The notes below the pieces were generated by a model that saw only the letters and a program-made list of their open reading frames with translations, was not told where the DNA came from and searched no databases. Below are positions 12,231 through 23,509 of a stretch of 64,000 nt of DNA, one piece after another. A program made the translations under genes and the position numbers. Source of the DNA: Gymnothorax reevesii (taxonomy: Eukaryota > Chordata > Actinopteri > Anguilliformes > Muraenidae); the NCBI GenBank assembly GCA_029721435.1, contig CM056587.1, positions 17,740,667 through 17,804,666 on the forward strand. Direction: 5' to 3'. Position 1 is the first letter of the stretch; each line of letters begins with the position of its first letter.

Positions 12231-14689
12231 GTGGAATATCATCATTGTCATACTTCCCGTTATTCTGCAAGTTTTCAGCCAAATCCATCACTGCTTTTCT
12301 CTTGTTATACCCACTTCCCGATTATGTGAATACGAAAATTCAGTGTCATAGTCCCAATGGGCCAAAAATAAAGCAAATACATTTATTTGCAATCATTTTT
12401 CATTTTCCCCCACTGCGCCGCAACACCGAATTGTAGGGTTTCCCCACCCGTCAAATCCCACTTTAACCACTGTGTACGATTGCGTCGTACTGAGGCAGAT
12501 TATGATTTTCTCCCCTCCCCTCTCCCCCGTTGGTCAGTTTTCAATGATAGTAATGTAATTCCATACCCAAGTACATGAGCATATGTACACCCTTTGATAC
12601 AGTAAGTGATGGTATGCACCGAATTGGTTTTCAGTTTGCCAAGATACACAAAGAAGAAGATGCGAACACTTGCTTTATCAAGATCCCAATGCCGAAGCAG
12701 ACAATGGAGTACTTCTTCGGAAGAAGGACAGAAGAATAGTTGTGATGTCACATAGCAGTCCACCTCCATGTTTTGGCATAGTACCTTTCACGCCTGATGC
12801 AAGTCTATGTGAACTCTATTGGAGACCACCTTTTCAAGCGGACTGAGTACTTTACATTTGTGTTCTCACTAGTCAAGCAAACTGGACTTTGTGGTCAAGT
12901 GTACTTGGATCCAGGCTCGGGTCCCTGATGTTACAGAACCCTCAGTAACTGTAACAATCAGGCTTGCCTTTAGGCTTCAGCAGTCCTGGAAAAACATCCT
13001 CTTTACATTACTGGGTCTTCAAACTGCCAGATCTCTTTTTGAATAAGTAGTTTTGGCAGAGATGTTACCCAATGCTGTTCAGTTGTTCTAGGCCGATGAT
13101 AATGATGTATGCTGTTAAAATAGTTCACTTCCACTGTATAATGCCGTGAGGTCATGCTGATGCAGAATCCTGGAGTTCTTATGAAAGTGGAGAGTCACAA
13201 CTCAGGAAAACAAATCTATTGCATCATACAAGCACAGAAATCATAGTCTTGGCTGATGTTACAACAGACTGTGACCCAGACATGAACCAAAACAAAATGG
13301 CCTAGTTACCCCCGATTTCCTCTGCAGTGAACTTTGTGTCTGATGCCTGTATTGTTTATAAATAAAGTTATTATGTAGCGGTGACTGATGTGGTTATTCT
13401 CTATTTGTAGATCACAAAGGAGTAATTGGGTATACTCTCCCATGCATTTCATCGGCTGATTGGCATTTATACTGTAAATTGACTGATAAAGCAGTGGATA
13501 TACTCCATACACTTGCATATACCCTCGTCTACTCCCCTGACTGTGGGAACCATTGTGAGATTGAAAGAGAGCACGTTACTGTAAATGTGAAGTAGAAAAG
13601 TAGAGGTCACACGCTTATTCCTTTCCTTTTAGGCTGATTCTCATACAGATTGAGGGTTTATAGTGGTTTTTAGCGCTGCCTTATTAATGAGGATGTATGT
13701 GAAGACTGTTGTCTATTTATGTTGCTGTTCATCTTAATTATTAATAATAATGCAATAGTGTTTTGGTAGAGGAATGAACACAGTGGTGTTACCGGAGGGC
13801 ACTGGAGCTTGGCTGGCCTGTAATGCATTTCTAATTAAATGTAATTAGAAATGCCTACCGTTTGGCCTTGAAATGCGTGTATTTCGCTTTAAACCATTAT
13901 CTGATTTCACACCTGATTTCTTGTTACCAATGTTTTAATGTTTTAAATGTAAACAACATACATTTATTGTGCCTATGTATCATTTTGGCATTATTTCATC
14001 TTTATAAGGGTTAGATTTTAGAAACAGATTTTCAAGAAATTTTTCTCCCAGACGTGTGGAATTGCACTCCACCCACCTTTGCCGATTGACGTATGGCACT
14101 AAAGTTCATATGCTTTGTTGTATACGGTTTAATGCTTCAAATTTTTTAACTGGCTAGCTGTACGTCATTTAGGGATGACAGGGGCCGTAATGTCGCATTT
14201 TTAGAATGGAAAAAATTGAAAGCTAGATGAGCCTGACCCTGATGTGCTTGGACAAAGAGGAGATTTGGGCCGGAAGAACAGAGGCATAATACCTAGGCAA
14301 TTCATGTCGCAGTGTCGGAACTTCTATAATGGTATTCTTCCTACAAGGCCACATTAAGCTGGAACTGGGACATTGTTTATTTAATTCCTGGAATGAATGT
14401 TCCCATTTCCCTCACATAAGTGCGTAATTCAGCTTCAGTATTTACTGTGTGGCAGTATTGGTCAAGTGTTCATTCAGTTCATTAAGAGGAATCGTGATGA
14501 AAATAACAGGCCTTGTGTTAGTCTGCCGGTGTTGTGGTCTTGCGGGCACTTTTGTTGACTTGTGAGCAGCGCTGAGGTGTGCATCCTGTTTCAACTTTAC
14601 CTTGCGGATTGTAGCAGAGTGGAAAAATTTAACAAAGCTTTCAAGATTCACTTCAGGGTCATCAGGCTACACTGCTGTTTCTGCTTTTT
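12231..14689. other. Intronic DNA with no recognised gene
   Basis: I saw no coding similarity or clear repeat ends. Short open frames on both strands have no recognisable motifs. Confidence 0.4.
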
Positions 14690-14736
14690 GTGTCCCCTGC
14701 GAAGCATAGCGGCACATAGGGATCACTTTGTCCGGC

Positions 14737-14771
<35 letters not shown>

Positions 14772-14828
14772 CGGTAGTCACGCTTTCAGTTGGTAGTCAC
14801 ACTTTCACATAAGCTTCGCAGGCGACAC
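14690..14828. repeat. Small GTCT-containing element with inverted ends
   Basis: The ends GTGTCCCCTGCGAAGC (14690) and GCTTCGCAGGCGACAC (to 14828) are near-perfect inverted repeats enclosing (GTCT)9 at about 14737-14772 and two copies of a GGTAGTCAC(G/A)CTTTCA-like unit. The architecture of a GC-rich terminus plus a GTCY tract is shared with 36822, 62613 and 10885. It resembles non-autonomous Helentron-type elements (DINE/HINE), which are known for (GTCY)n cores. Confidence 0.55.
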
Positions 14829-15888
14829 GTGTTCACCTGAACACTCTAGTTGCTCATTAAATCGATCTTTTGCTTGTTTGGTTGTATACATCCTGCACAT
14901 GCAAACAAAAACACTGGATCAGATGTCAGAAAGAAATGAGGCTGAACTACCTAGTTTTTTCTGTATTCTGTAAAAGCTTCTACATAAGCTTAGAGCTGAA
15001 ATAATGCAACGGGGGAAGGGTCTCACTCCTGTGCTTGCTCACTCCAGCAAAGATCAAACCTGCTCTATGTAGCTGATAATTAGTCCTGGTCCTGCCCACA
15101 TAATTTATTATTATTATTATTACTACTATTATTATTTTTTTTTTTTGGTATTCTTAATGCAGAAAATAAAAGAAAAGGCTAGTTGCTTTTGGCTGTCTTG
15201 TTGCCTATATGCAAATGAGAATGATGTACACTTTTACAGGTATTGGCTAATAGTGAACTGCAAACAGTATGTGGTCACCATCGCAGACGGTTACAGTGGA
15301 GATGAACTAGATATCAGACTTTGTTTAATCCTTGAGCATTCGCCACTCTTCAAGTATATTTCTCCCTTATATTATTTACTTTTCCATTTAAAACCTGTTG
15401 ACCGTATATGAAGATGGTTGACAGATGATGGGTGAATGATGGATTTCTTTTGTGAGAAGGGAAAATCAATGGTAAAAAGCCATATGCTGTGTGCATAGCA
15501 TCTGATTGATAACTGATTGCTTTCACGTGTTTTAATGTTCGTTAACATCTAGCCAACTACGGTGGCCTGTTACCGACTCCTGCTCAACTAGCTAATTGAT
15601 ATTAATGCTCAATGTTATTTTCGTTGCTAAAATGGTATTATAAAATTTTCAGTGGTCACATTTTACCAGCCAGCTATGTCCACTTAAAAGTGATTTTTGT
15701 AGGACATTCAAAATCACTTGGGAATTAAACCTATATTTACTGGGTCCTGAAAACTTAGTCACCTTGATCCCAAATTACATGTTTTTATTTTTATTTCAAT
15801 CTTTAGATTTGTCCTGATCAGTGAACTGCTTTGTAAAAACTCTGAGCTCCGTTTATTCTGTGAGCACCCATTTTCTGTTTTATGCCTA
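14829..15888. other. Intronic DNA, ATT-rich microsatellite
   Basis: There is no recognised gene. An imperfect (TTA)n tract followed by a T-run lies at about 15103-15147. Confidence 0.4.
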
Positions 15889-16639
15889 CAGGGCTGTGAA
15901 AAAAGCATTTGCCTCCTTCAGTTTCTCTAGACACTCTCAGACACAATTACTGCCATACCTTTTGAGTCCAGACATTACTTAAATAGAAACTGTTTGGCTA
16001 TGTAAAGTTGTCAAAAGGCAGCACATGATTTTGCGATCTCATGAACAGATGAGAAACAAAGTTGTTGACATCTGTCAGTTTGTGTTGGTTACAAAGCCAT
16101 TTTTAAGGCTCTATTATCGTACTGAGGCAGAATGCCCGGCCATCAATTTGTGACCTTAAAGTAGCGAGCAGTTGTGTTATGCAACAGGACAATGATTCAA
16201 AACACACAAGCAAGCCCGTCTCTGAATGTCTCAAAAGAAACAAAAAGAAGGTTTTTGAGTGGATTAGTCATGGTCCTGACTTGAATTCAGAGATGCTGTG
16301 ACATGACTTTAAACAGACATATTATGCTTGAAAACCCGTCATTGTGGCTGACTTAAAACAATTCTGCAAAGTTGAGTGGGCCAAAATTATTCTGCAGCAA
16401 TGTCGAAGACTCATTGGGAGTTATTGCAAGCATTTGAATGCAGTTGTTGCCATGTAGGGTGGCACTACCATGTAGGTTGATGTAGGTTTTGAATAACTCT
16501 TTACCTTTATGAAATGATAAATTAAAAGCTGCATTTTATGTTTACTCATGTCGTCCATGTCTTAAGAAGTAGTTCTAAAACATTTAAATATGGCAAAGGA
16601 AAAAAATCTGGAAGGGGGAAATACTTTTTCACGGCAGTG
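15889..16639 (+). mobile_element. Internally deleted Tc1-like transposon relic
   Basis: The left end CAGGGCTGTGAAAAAAGCAT and the right end ...AAATACTTTTTCACGGCAGTG are inverted repeats, each bordered by TA (15887-15888 and 16640-16641). The inside carries only the C-terminal part of a transposase on the plus strand: QQDNDSKHTSKP near 16186, HGPDLNSE near 16270 (aligned with the SPDLNPIEN motif) and LKQFCKVEWAKI. The catalytic glutamate context is damaged, and the N-terminal half is deleted. Confidence 0.7.
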
Positions 16640-18979
16640 TAATAGGCAATACAGGCTTCAGATTCAACACTTCTCTTTCTCACAGCTTGCAGCATAAGGC
16701 ACAGTTTACGTTTTTGTTTTTGTTTTTTTTCTTTCTCAATGTTCATGTCTTGAACAGTCCAATTGATCATGGATATGCTATTTATGCTATGTTATGTATT
16801 ATGTCAAATTACCCATTATTTAAATGTCCATTCCAGTTCAGCTGCCTCCTTGTTTAACTGGAAATACTATATATATATGGTCATTGAGTTGAACTGATGC
16901 TGGAATGATCATTCCTTTAATTTAAATGCGCAGGCCAAAACTTTTGCTCAAAACGGCATTTCAAATCACAATTCTGTATTTGATGTAATTTTTGAATGAT
17001 GGCAATATGAAAGTTCACAAAATTGGTGTTGTTTGAAAGGTGAAGTACAAAAAAAATCAGAATTGTCAAAGCAAAGGTGAGTGATTTATAGCTTGCTGCC
17101 AAACGTTAGTTGTATTAGTCATTATCATTAGTTTCAAACCAAAGTTTTTGACAAGCATAAGAGGGGAAGATGTTTGGACTTCAGAAAAGTGAAAATGGGA
17201 AAACAAACTCATTTACCCTGAGATGGTTCCAGACAATGCAATGGATACAAAATGGTTCCATGACGAGATTTTATGGAACCTATAAGTCGCTGCTCTCCGT
17301 TTAGGAAGTCTAGGTAAGGGTATAAGCGGACTCTTGCCGTCCTGTTATCGGTTACTGTGTTGGAGATTAAAAAGCAGTTATCTGTTCCTCCCTACCTGCA
17401 TGTCCCCTGTATCATAAAGGAATGACCCCTTATCTACCGGAAACTGGGTGAATAGGGTGAGGCGCTATCTTCTGCTAATTTTCAGAGCCACCTGAATTAA
17501 TGGAGTGTTTTATTTTCTCTCTTGTGTTTATCATTGCTTTGTGACCTTTTCCATCGGGTTTTGCTGAAGATGCTGCATTCTGATGACCTAGTTGGAGATA
17601 TTGATTAATTTTGTATTTTGCGCCTTGGTCTGGTGCGTCGTATTGCTTAGAAGCTTTATGTGAAATCATTAGGAATGTGACTGTCATGATTAAAGTGCTG
17701 CATATGGAGCAGAGCAGGCATTTATCGCAGCACGTGCAGTCATACCATACTTGCACTCATTCGTACTGGCTCGAGCAGACACGAGACGCACACCCGCAGA
17801 CACAGTAACGCATCTGGACACATAAACACATACACTGTGGTGTAAGAGGTCCCATTACACTAGCTCATGCATTCACTCAGTGACTCAGCCAGGCGATGGC
17901 ACACAGACACGAATGGACGTCCCATACACTTAACATTTTTATCATTTCCTCTCATTCCATTTTATATTGGTGCAACAAAGCAACCTCTCTCCTTCCAAAG
18001 CTTTCCAAATGCATAAATTAATAAATTAATGAATATGAATTTCCTATTAGTTTTTTTTTTTTTATTGTTTGCCGTTTACCTATGGCAGTTGCACAGAAGA
18101 GACCATATCTGTACCACTGTGTGCAGAAACTGAATAAATAATGAGAAACAAGTTTTACAAGGTCGGCAAGAAGTCAGAGAATTTTTTTTTTTTTTTGTCC
18201 TGTGAGTATAAATTGACAGCCTTTTTTTCTTGGATGGAATGTTCCAGAGCAACAGAGCATCCTCCCTGGGGGTAACCAGGCGTTGTGGTCTGAGCTTTAA
18301 GCAAGCATGCACAGCTTTCATGGTTTAATGTCGATTTAATTTTCCTCGTCCACTTCATTTAGACCAGCTTTTTGTTTTTACTCAGCTCACAGAGAGGATT
18401 CTGGCTATTTGCTCACCTGTTATCTGAACCAGAACATTCTGTCTATCTGTGAACAGTAAGCTTGCCCATTCCCTTGTAAGTTAAATAAGCTATTTGAGTA
18501 AACAGTAAATTCATCCATGTACCATGACCGCACGATGTATTACGTTTTTTTTTCTCTGCCAACCAGGAATAATATTCGCTTTCCTCCCATATCCAGATCG
18601 TGGCAAATATGATTAAAGATTTGCAGTCTATTAAATTGGCAGTAGAGCTCTTGGAAGCCATTTGTAAAACCTTGTTAGGCCATATCAATTTTCTGGGGCA
18701 GGCAGGAGTTTTTTATTTTTTTATTTTATCATAATGAGAGTTTGAGCTCAAAATGGCACAAGAAATCTGAATGACAAGCACAGTTATGAACATAAAGAAT
18801 AAATCTGCCTAACCTTTAAATGACGCAGTCATTGAAAGTTGAACAGATTGTTTGTGACATGAACAGGGATTCTGTTGCATTTATCTCACTTTTTTTGCAC
18901 AATTTTTAGATTCTTTTTTCAAAATATTGAAAAAGCCAGTAGGGGTGGGCAGAGATGCTAACCAACTAGTTTCTTTTAT
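16640..18979. other. Intronic DNA, degenerate CA-rich patch
   Basis: There is no recognised gene. A degenerate ACAC/CGCAC-type patch lies at ~17745-17915, and T-runs lie at ~18050 and ~18183. Confidence 0.4.
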
Positions 18980-19269
18980 GCTTTCCCACTAGAACAGAGT
19001 TCCTGTGGCACTCTGCTTTCCCACTAGAACAGAGAGTTCCTGTGACACTCTGCTTTCCCACTAGAACAGAGAGTTCCTCTTACATCCTGCTTACTCACTA
19101 GAACAGAGTTCCTGTGACACTCTGCTTTCCCACTAGAACAGAGAGTTCTTTTTACACTCTGCTTTCCCACTAGAACAGAGAGTTCCTTTTACACCCTGCC
19201 TTCTCACTAGAACAGAGTTCCTCCTACACCCTACTTTCTCCCAAGTGCAGAGAGTTCCTGTGACAGCCT
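18980..19269 (+). repeat. Eight-copy 35/37 bp minisatellite
   Basis: Eight head-to-tail units begin GCTTTCCCACTAGAACAGAG and end near CACTCT or CACCCT, with total length exactly 3 x 35 + 5 x 37 = 290 bp. Units 1, 4 and 7 lack the GA dinucleotide after ACAGAG, so the array has a three-unit higher-order period. It lies 90 bp left of the complete Tc1 element. Confidence 0.9.
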
Positions 19270-19359
19270 GAAGCAGAAAGGACTCTATTGCATCATGTTT
19301 TTCTTTTTTTCACAGGGTAGTGCAAGTTCCTCTTCTTTGTGTGTTAAACATGTGGTGTA

Positions 19360-20986
19360 CAGTGCCTTGCGAAAGTATTCGGCCCCCTTGAACCTTGCAA
19401 CCTTTTGCCACATTTCAGGCTTCAAACATAAAGATATAAAATTTAAATTTTTTGTCCAGAAACAACATCAAGTGGGACACAATCGTGAAGTGGAACGAAA
19501 TTTATTGAATAATTTCAACTTTTTTAACAAATAAAAAACTGAAAAGTGGGGCGTGCAATATTATTCGGCCCCTTTACTTTCAGTGCAGCAAACTCACTCC
19601 AGAAGTTCAGTGAGGATCTCTGAATGATCCAATGTTGTCCTAAATGACTGATGATGATAAATAGAATCCACCTGTGTGTATTCAAGTCTCTGTGTGAATG
19701 CACCTGCTCTGTGATAGTCTCAGGGTTCTGTTTAAAGCGCAGAGAGCATCATGAAGACCAAGGAACACACCAGGCAGGTCCGAGATACTGTTGTGGAGAA
19801 GTTTAAAGCCAGATTTGGATACAAAAAGATTTCCCAAGCTTTAAACATCCCAAGGAGCACTGTGCAAGCAATCATATTGAAATGGAAGGAGTATCAGACC
19901 ACTGCAAATCTACCAAGACCCGGCCGTCCCTCCAAACTTTCATCTCGAACAAGGAGAAAACTGATCAGAGATGCAGCCAAGAGGCCCATGATCACTCTGG
20001 ATGAACTGCAGAGATCTACAGCTGAGGTGGGAGAGTCTGTCCATAGGACAACAATCAGTCGTACACTGCACAAATCTGGCCTTTATGGAAGAGTGGCAAG
20101 AAAGCCATTTCTCAAAGATATCCATAAAAAGTCTCGTTTAAAGTTTGCCACAAGCCACCTGGGAGACACACCAAACATGTGGAAGAAGGTGCTCTGGTCA
20201 GATGAAACCAAAATCGAACTTTTTGGCCACAATGCAAAACGATATGTTTGGCGTAAAAGCAACACAGCTCATCACCCTGAACACACCATCCCCACTGTCA
20301 AACATGGTGGTGGCAGCATCATGGTTTGGGCCTGCTTTTCTTCAGCAGGGACAGGGAAGATGGCTAAAATTGACGGGAAGATGGATGGAGCCAAATACAG
20401 GACCATTCTGGAAGAAAACCTGTTGGAGTCTGCACAAGACCTGAGACCGGGACGGAGATTTATCTTCCAACAGGACAATGATCCAAAACATGAAGCCAAA
20501 TCTACAATGGAATGGTTCACAAATAAACGTATCCAGGTGTTAGAATGGCCAAGTCAAAGTCCAGACCTGAATCCAATCGAGAATCTGTGGAAAGAGCTGA
20601 AGACTGCTGTTCACAAACGCTCTCCATCCAACCTCACTGAGCTCGAGCTGTTTTGCAAGGAAGAATGGGCAAGAATTTCAGTCTCTCTATGTGCAAAACT
20701 GATAGAAACATACCCCAAGCGACTTGCAGCTGTAATTGGAGCAAAAGGTGGCGCTACAAAGTATTAACGCAAGGGGGCCGAATAATATTGCACGCCCCAC
20801 TTTTCAGTTTTTTATTTGTTAAAAAAGTTTAAATTATTCAATAAATTTCGTTCCACTTCACGATTGTGTCCCACTTGTTGTTGTTTCTTGACAAAAAATT
20901 TTTATTTTATATCTTTATGTTTGAAGCCTGAAATGTGGCGAAAGGTTGCAAGGTTCAAGGGGGCCGAATACTTTCGCAAGGCACTG
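19360..20986 (+). mobile_element. Complete Tc1-like transposon with long TIRs and intact transposase
   Basis: The element is flanked by TA at 19358-19359 and 20987-20988. The ends start CAGTGCCTTGCGAAAGTATT on both strands, and the inverted repeats extend about 213 bp (19360-19572 and 20773-20986). The GGGGCCGAATA/TATTCGGCCCC motif occurs at both the outer and inner edge of each arm, the IR/DR layout of Tc1 elements. The arms remain highly similar, with a few substitutions and small indels. The uninterrupted transposase frame between the arms suggests a young insertion. It lies in a UXS1 intron in the same orientation as the gene, 48 bp before an exon acceptor. Confidence 0.95.
19751..20767 (+). 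CDS. Tc1-family DD34E transposase, 338 residues, uninterrupted
   Basis: This enzyme cuts and pastes the element at TA dinucleotides by binding the terminal repeats. The N-terminal paired-like helix-turn-helix region (residues ~1-60) includes GYKKISQALNIPRSTVQAII and a GRPSK hook, followed by a second HTH (ITLDELQ...VHRTTISRTLHKSGL). The catalytic triad is visible as D151 (LWSDETKIELF), D242 (FQQDNDPKH) and E277 (SPDLNPIENLW), with 34 residues between D242 and E277. A glycine-rich box (VKHGGGSIMVWACFS) is present. Length and domain order match full-length Tc1 transposases. The ATG at 19751 follows in-element leader sequence and the frame ends TAA at 20765. No stop or frameshift is seen. Whether the protein is active cannot be told from sequence alone. 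Confidence 0.95.
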   Translation: MKTKEHTRQVRDTVVEKFKARFGYKKISQALNIPRSTVQAIILKWKEYQTTANLPRPGRPSKLSSRTRRKLIRDAAKRPMITLDELQRSTAEVGESVHRTTISRTLHKSGLYGRVARKPFLKDIHKKSRLKFATSHLGDTPNMWKKVLWSDETKIELFGHNAKRYVWRKSNTAHHPEHTIPTVKHGGGSIMVWACFSSAGTGKMAKIDGKMDGAKYRTILEENLLESAQDLRPGRRFIFQQDNDPKHEAKSTMEWFTNKRIQVLEWPSQSPDLNPIENLWKELKTAVHKRSPSNLTELELFCKEEWARISVSLCAKLIETYPKRLAAVIGAKGGATKY

Positions 20987-21034
20987 TACTTCATGGGCTG
21001 AGCCGTACTTGCATCCTCTCCTTGTGTCCCACAG

Positions 21035-21154
21035 GAAGGAGTGGAGGTGAGAGTAGCCAGGATCTTCAACACCTTCGGCTCACGGATGCACATGAACGAC
21101 GGGCGCGTCGTCAGCAACTTCATCCTGCAGGCTCTGCAGGGAGAGCCACTCACG
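21035..21154 (+). CDS. uxs1: UXS1 coding exon (first of six in window), UDP-glucuronate decarboxylase
   Basis: UXS1 converts UDP-glucuronate to UDP-xylose in the Golgi lumen. It is an NAD-dependent short-chain dehydrogenase/reductase whose product starts the glycosaminoglycan linker on proteoglycans. This 120 nt exon encodes 40 residues in phase 0, starting [15 protein letters not shown] and ending QALQGEPLT, which I recognise as vertebrate UXS1. The acceptor is ...tcccacag at 21034 and the donor is gtatgg at 21155. The Rossmann glycine motif and the catalytic Tyr/Lys of the family lie in upstream exons that I cannot find in the window. A Tc1 transposon ends only 48 bp before this acceptor, so the branch-point region is short and partly new. 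The reading frame is clean and shows no sign of decay. Confidence 0.95.
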
Positions 21155-21159
21155 GTATG

Positions 21160-21205
21160 GTGCTTTTGTGTGTGTGTGTGTGTGCGCGTGTGTCCGTGTT
21201 TACGT

Positions 21206-21235
<30 letters not shown>
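21160..21235. repeat. TG / TGCG microsatellite just after a UXS1 donor
   Basis: An imperfect (TG)n run (about 21166-21185) and a (GTGC)n run (about 21204-21234) start within 12 bp of the exon's donor site at 21155. Confidence 0.85.
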
Positions 21236-21236
<1 letters not shown>

Positions 21237-22189
21237 GCATGTGTTCTGGTGTACACCAGCTCATGTCCATAACCGGTTCGCGCACACATTACCCGTCTTA
21301 TTAACTCCCATATTTGAGACGGTGAGCCTGAACATCAGTTAACAAGACGTTGACAAGACATTGGGTCTTATTTATAAATATTTGCATGGCTTTCATACCT
21401 AAATAATACGTACACATATAAAAATAAAAATTACATTTTGTGGAAAATAACCTAATTTATAAACCTATAGGTAAAATAAACTGAGTGGAATTTTCATTTA
21501 TTTAATCAGAATGGACTTGGAATTTATTGACATTGTGCATAATCTTAAAAATGTCCCTTTTTTTAATGTCAAGATTGTTTTTATAAATCAGAAATCTGCA
21601 AAGAAAGTGACATTCGTATCTTTGTTGTGCCTGCGCACCGTTTATTAATGAGGCCCCTGGTCATCAATAGTCCCCGCAACCATGGAATCCCGTTTTCAAA
21701 CTCAGTCAGGGTCATGAGTAGTCAGATTCACACACAAAATTTCATTCATCTAAGTGAACTCGTTTCTGAAAAGCTTTTCCCAACTCATCCAGATGCACGG
21801 ATGGACAAGCTTCAATGTAGTGTGGCGGGCGGCTAATAACCTCATTTAACTCGCTGAGCACCTCTCACTGACCCACCATACAGGTGAAAGCAGCCAGATC
21901 AACAGGGACTCTCTCAGAACCTGTGGGAAAACTCTGCACTTCCCCAATGGCTCCACAGATACCGTAATGGCATGGCGCGGTCTGGCTGATAGCTTTGTTA
22001 TGCTACAGGGAGCGGGCTGATGCTCTCTCAAACACCTGGCCGTCGCTCGTCATCTATCGATGTTTACTTTCGTTTGCAAATGCAAATGGTCCCTTCCATC
22101 TCTCCCTTGATACAGGCAGTTTCAAAGAAATTCCATGCCTGAAATAAAAGCGCTTTTTAGCACTGTGTGGGTGAAATAGGGTGAGAAAT

Positions 22190-22785
22190 AATCACTGACT
22201 CTTCTGTGGAACTATGTGTACCAAAGGGTTTGAAATTGTCTCCTGGAGTACTGCGTGATTTGCAGGGCGTAAAATTGTCGAAGGCTGTCTATTAGTCCTG
22301 TTTTTGCCCTAAAGGTAGTGAAATAGTCGCTGACTCTCCTGCAGTACTATGTGTTCCGAAGTACTTCAAATGGTCAAAGAACCCGTTGAATTACTGGTTG
22401 GATTATGGGATGTAAAATTGTTGGAGGCTCTCCTTTAGCCCTGTCTGTGGCGTGTATGGTAGTCTTGTTTGTGGCTTGCAAAATTGTCGCTGGCTGGCCT
22501 GTAGCGCACACTGGTCAGTTGAGTGTAAAATGTCCACAGGCTCACTCCTTTAATACTCTGCATTACTGTGAGCTCTCCTGTAGCTACCATGTATGCAGAA
22601 GGGCCTAAAATATCCAATGGTTTTCCTGTCATACAGCGTGGTTGTCGAGTGTAAAATGAACACTGGCTCTCCTGTAGTTACAGTGTGTGGAAGGGCGTGA
22701 AATATTCAGTGGTTTTCCTGTCGTACAGCGTGGTTGTCTGGTGTAAAATGGTCACTGGCTCTCCTGTTGTACATTACAGCACTGT
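22190..22785 (+). repeat. Degenerate minisatellite in a UXS1 intron
   Basis: Units recur with the phrases TGGCTCTCCTGTAG(T/C), TACAGTGTGTGG or similar, and GTGTAAAAT(T/G)GTCAC. Near the right end two ~97 bp composite units are clear (from about 22603 and about 22693), each containing GGTTTTCCTGTC(A/G)TACAGCG. Older units to the left are strongly diverged. Confidence 0.7.
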
Positions 22786-23062
22786 TGTAGCTGGCGCGAC
22801 TGAGGTTGAATCAGCTCTATCATAGACGTCTGTTTACGGCAGGGGCTGCTGTGATTGGGATTGACTAGGGACAATCCACCACACACTCTCTCTTCTTACA
22901 AACAAAGACTGTTCGACCAAAAAAACTGAAACACAGAGTCAACATTATTACATCTCATTGATGAGAAAAAATCACCTTACTGAAAAAATCACTGAGGACT
23001 ATTCTGGTAAAAAGCAAAAGCTGGAGCACACAGAGCTCAGAACACGATCTCTTTATTGAAAA

Positions 23063-23102
23063 GACTGACGTTTCGACGTCCACTGACGTCTTCCTCAGAG
23101 TC
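23063..23102 (-). ncRNA. Hammerhead-ribozyme-like motif, Penelope/retrozyme style
   Basis: On the minus strand the segment reads GACT, then CTGAGGA (fits CUGANGA), A, then GACGTC-AGTG-GACGTC as a perfect 6 bp hairpin (stem II), then GAAACGTC and AGTC. GACT and AGTC pair as a short stem I, GAAA is the second core box, ACGT forms the minimal palindromic stem III seen in dimeric hammerheads, and GTC is a valid cleavage triplet. There is one extra A between the first core box and stem II. Such motifs occur at ends of Penelope-like elements and retrozymes. I saw no adjoining reverse transcriptase, so this is a candidate only. Confidence 0.45.
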
Positions 23103-23509
23103 AGATTTTCCATAGCAGGCTTTGAGTGCGTCTGGTCTACTTCTCTACATCTCATTCATTTATTTATTTATTTATTTTTTGTGTGTGTTTTTTCCTGTGT
23201 TTAGGCTATGGTTGAAAGGAAGCATGTTATAAATCCATGAGGTTAAATGTCAGCGGAGTTCTGGTTCCTGTCCATTCTTTATTTTTAATTCCGTTGAGTT
23301 TTCTGATGTAATCACCATATTTTCAGCATTACTGGAACCCCGAACCCTACGCCTGCCGTTTGCTGTCACACAGAGATGTGCGTCTTCCAGAGTATTCCAC
23401 AATGCCCTGGCTGCGAGTGTGCTAATGCGTTCATCACATCTAATCCGTGACCATGCATCAATTCACTATTTGTGAAGACTACACTGTACGACGGCTGGTA
23501 AAATTGTTT

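Noticed and set aside
1..19359. Earlier UXS1 exons in the first 19 kb
   Set aside because: I looked for the segment preceding [11 protein letters not shown] (the EDYWG...YDEGKRVAE region) and found no match, so the span is called intron.
20902..21285. 127-codon minus-strand frame over the UXS1 exon
   Set aside because: Antisense shadow of a UXS1 exon, a Tc1 TIR and a TG microsatellite.
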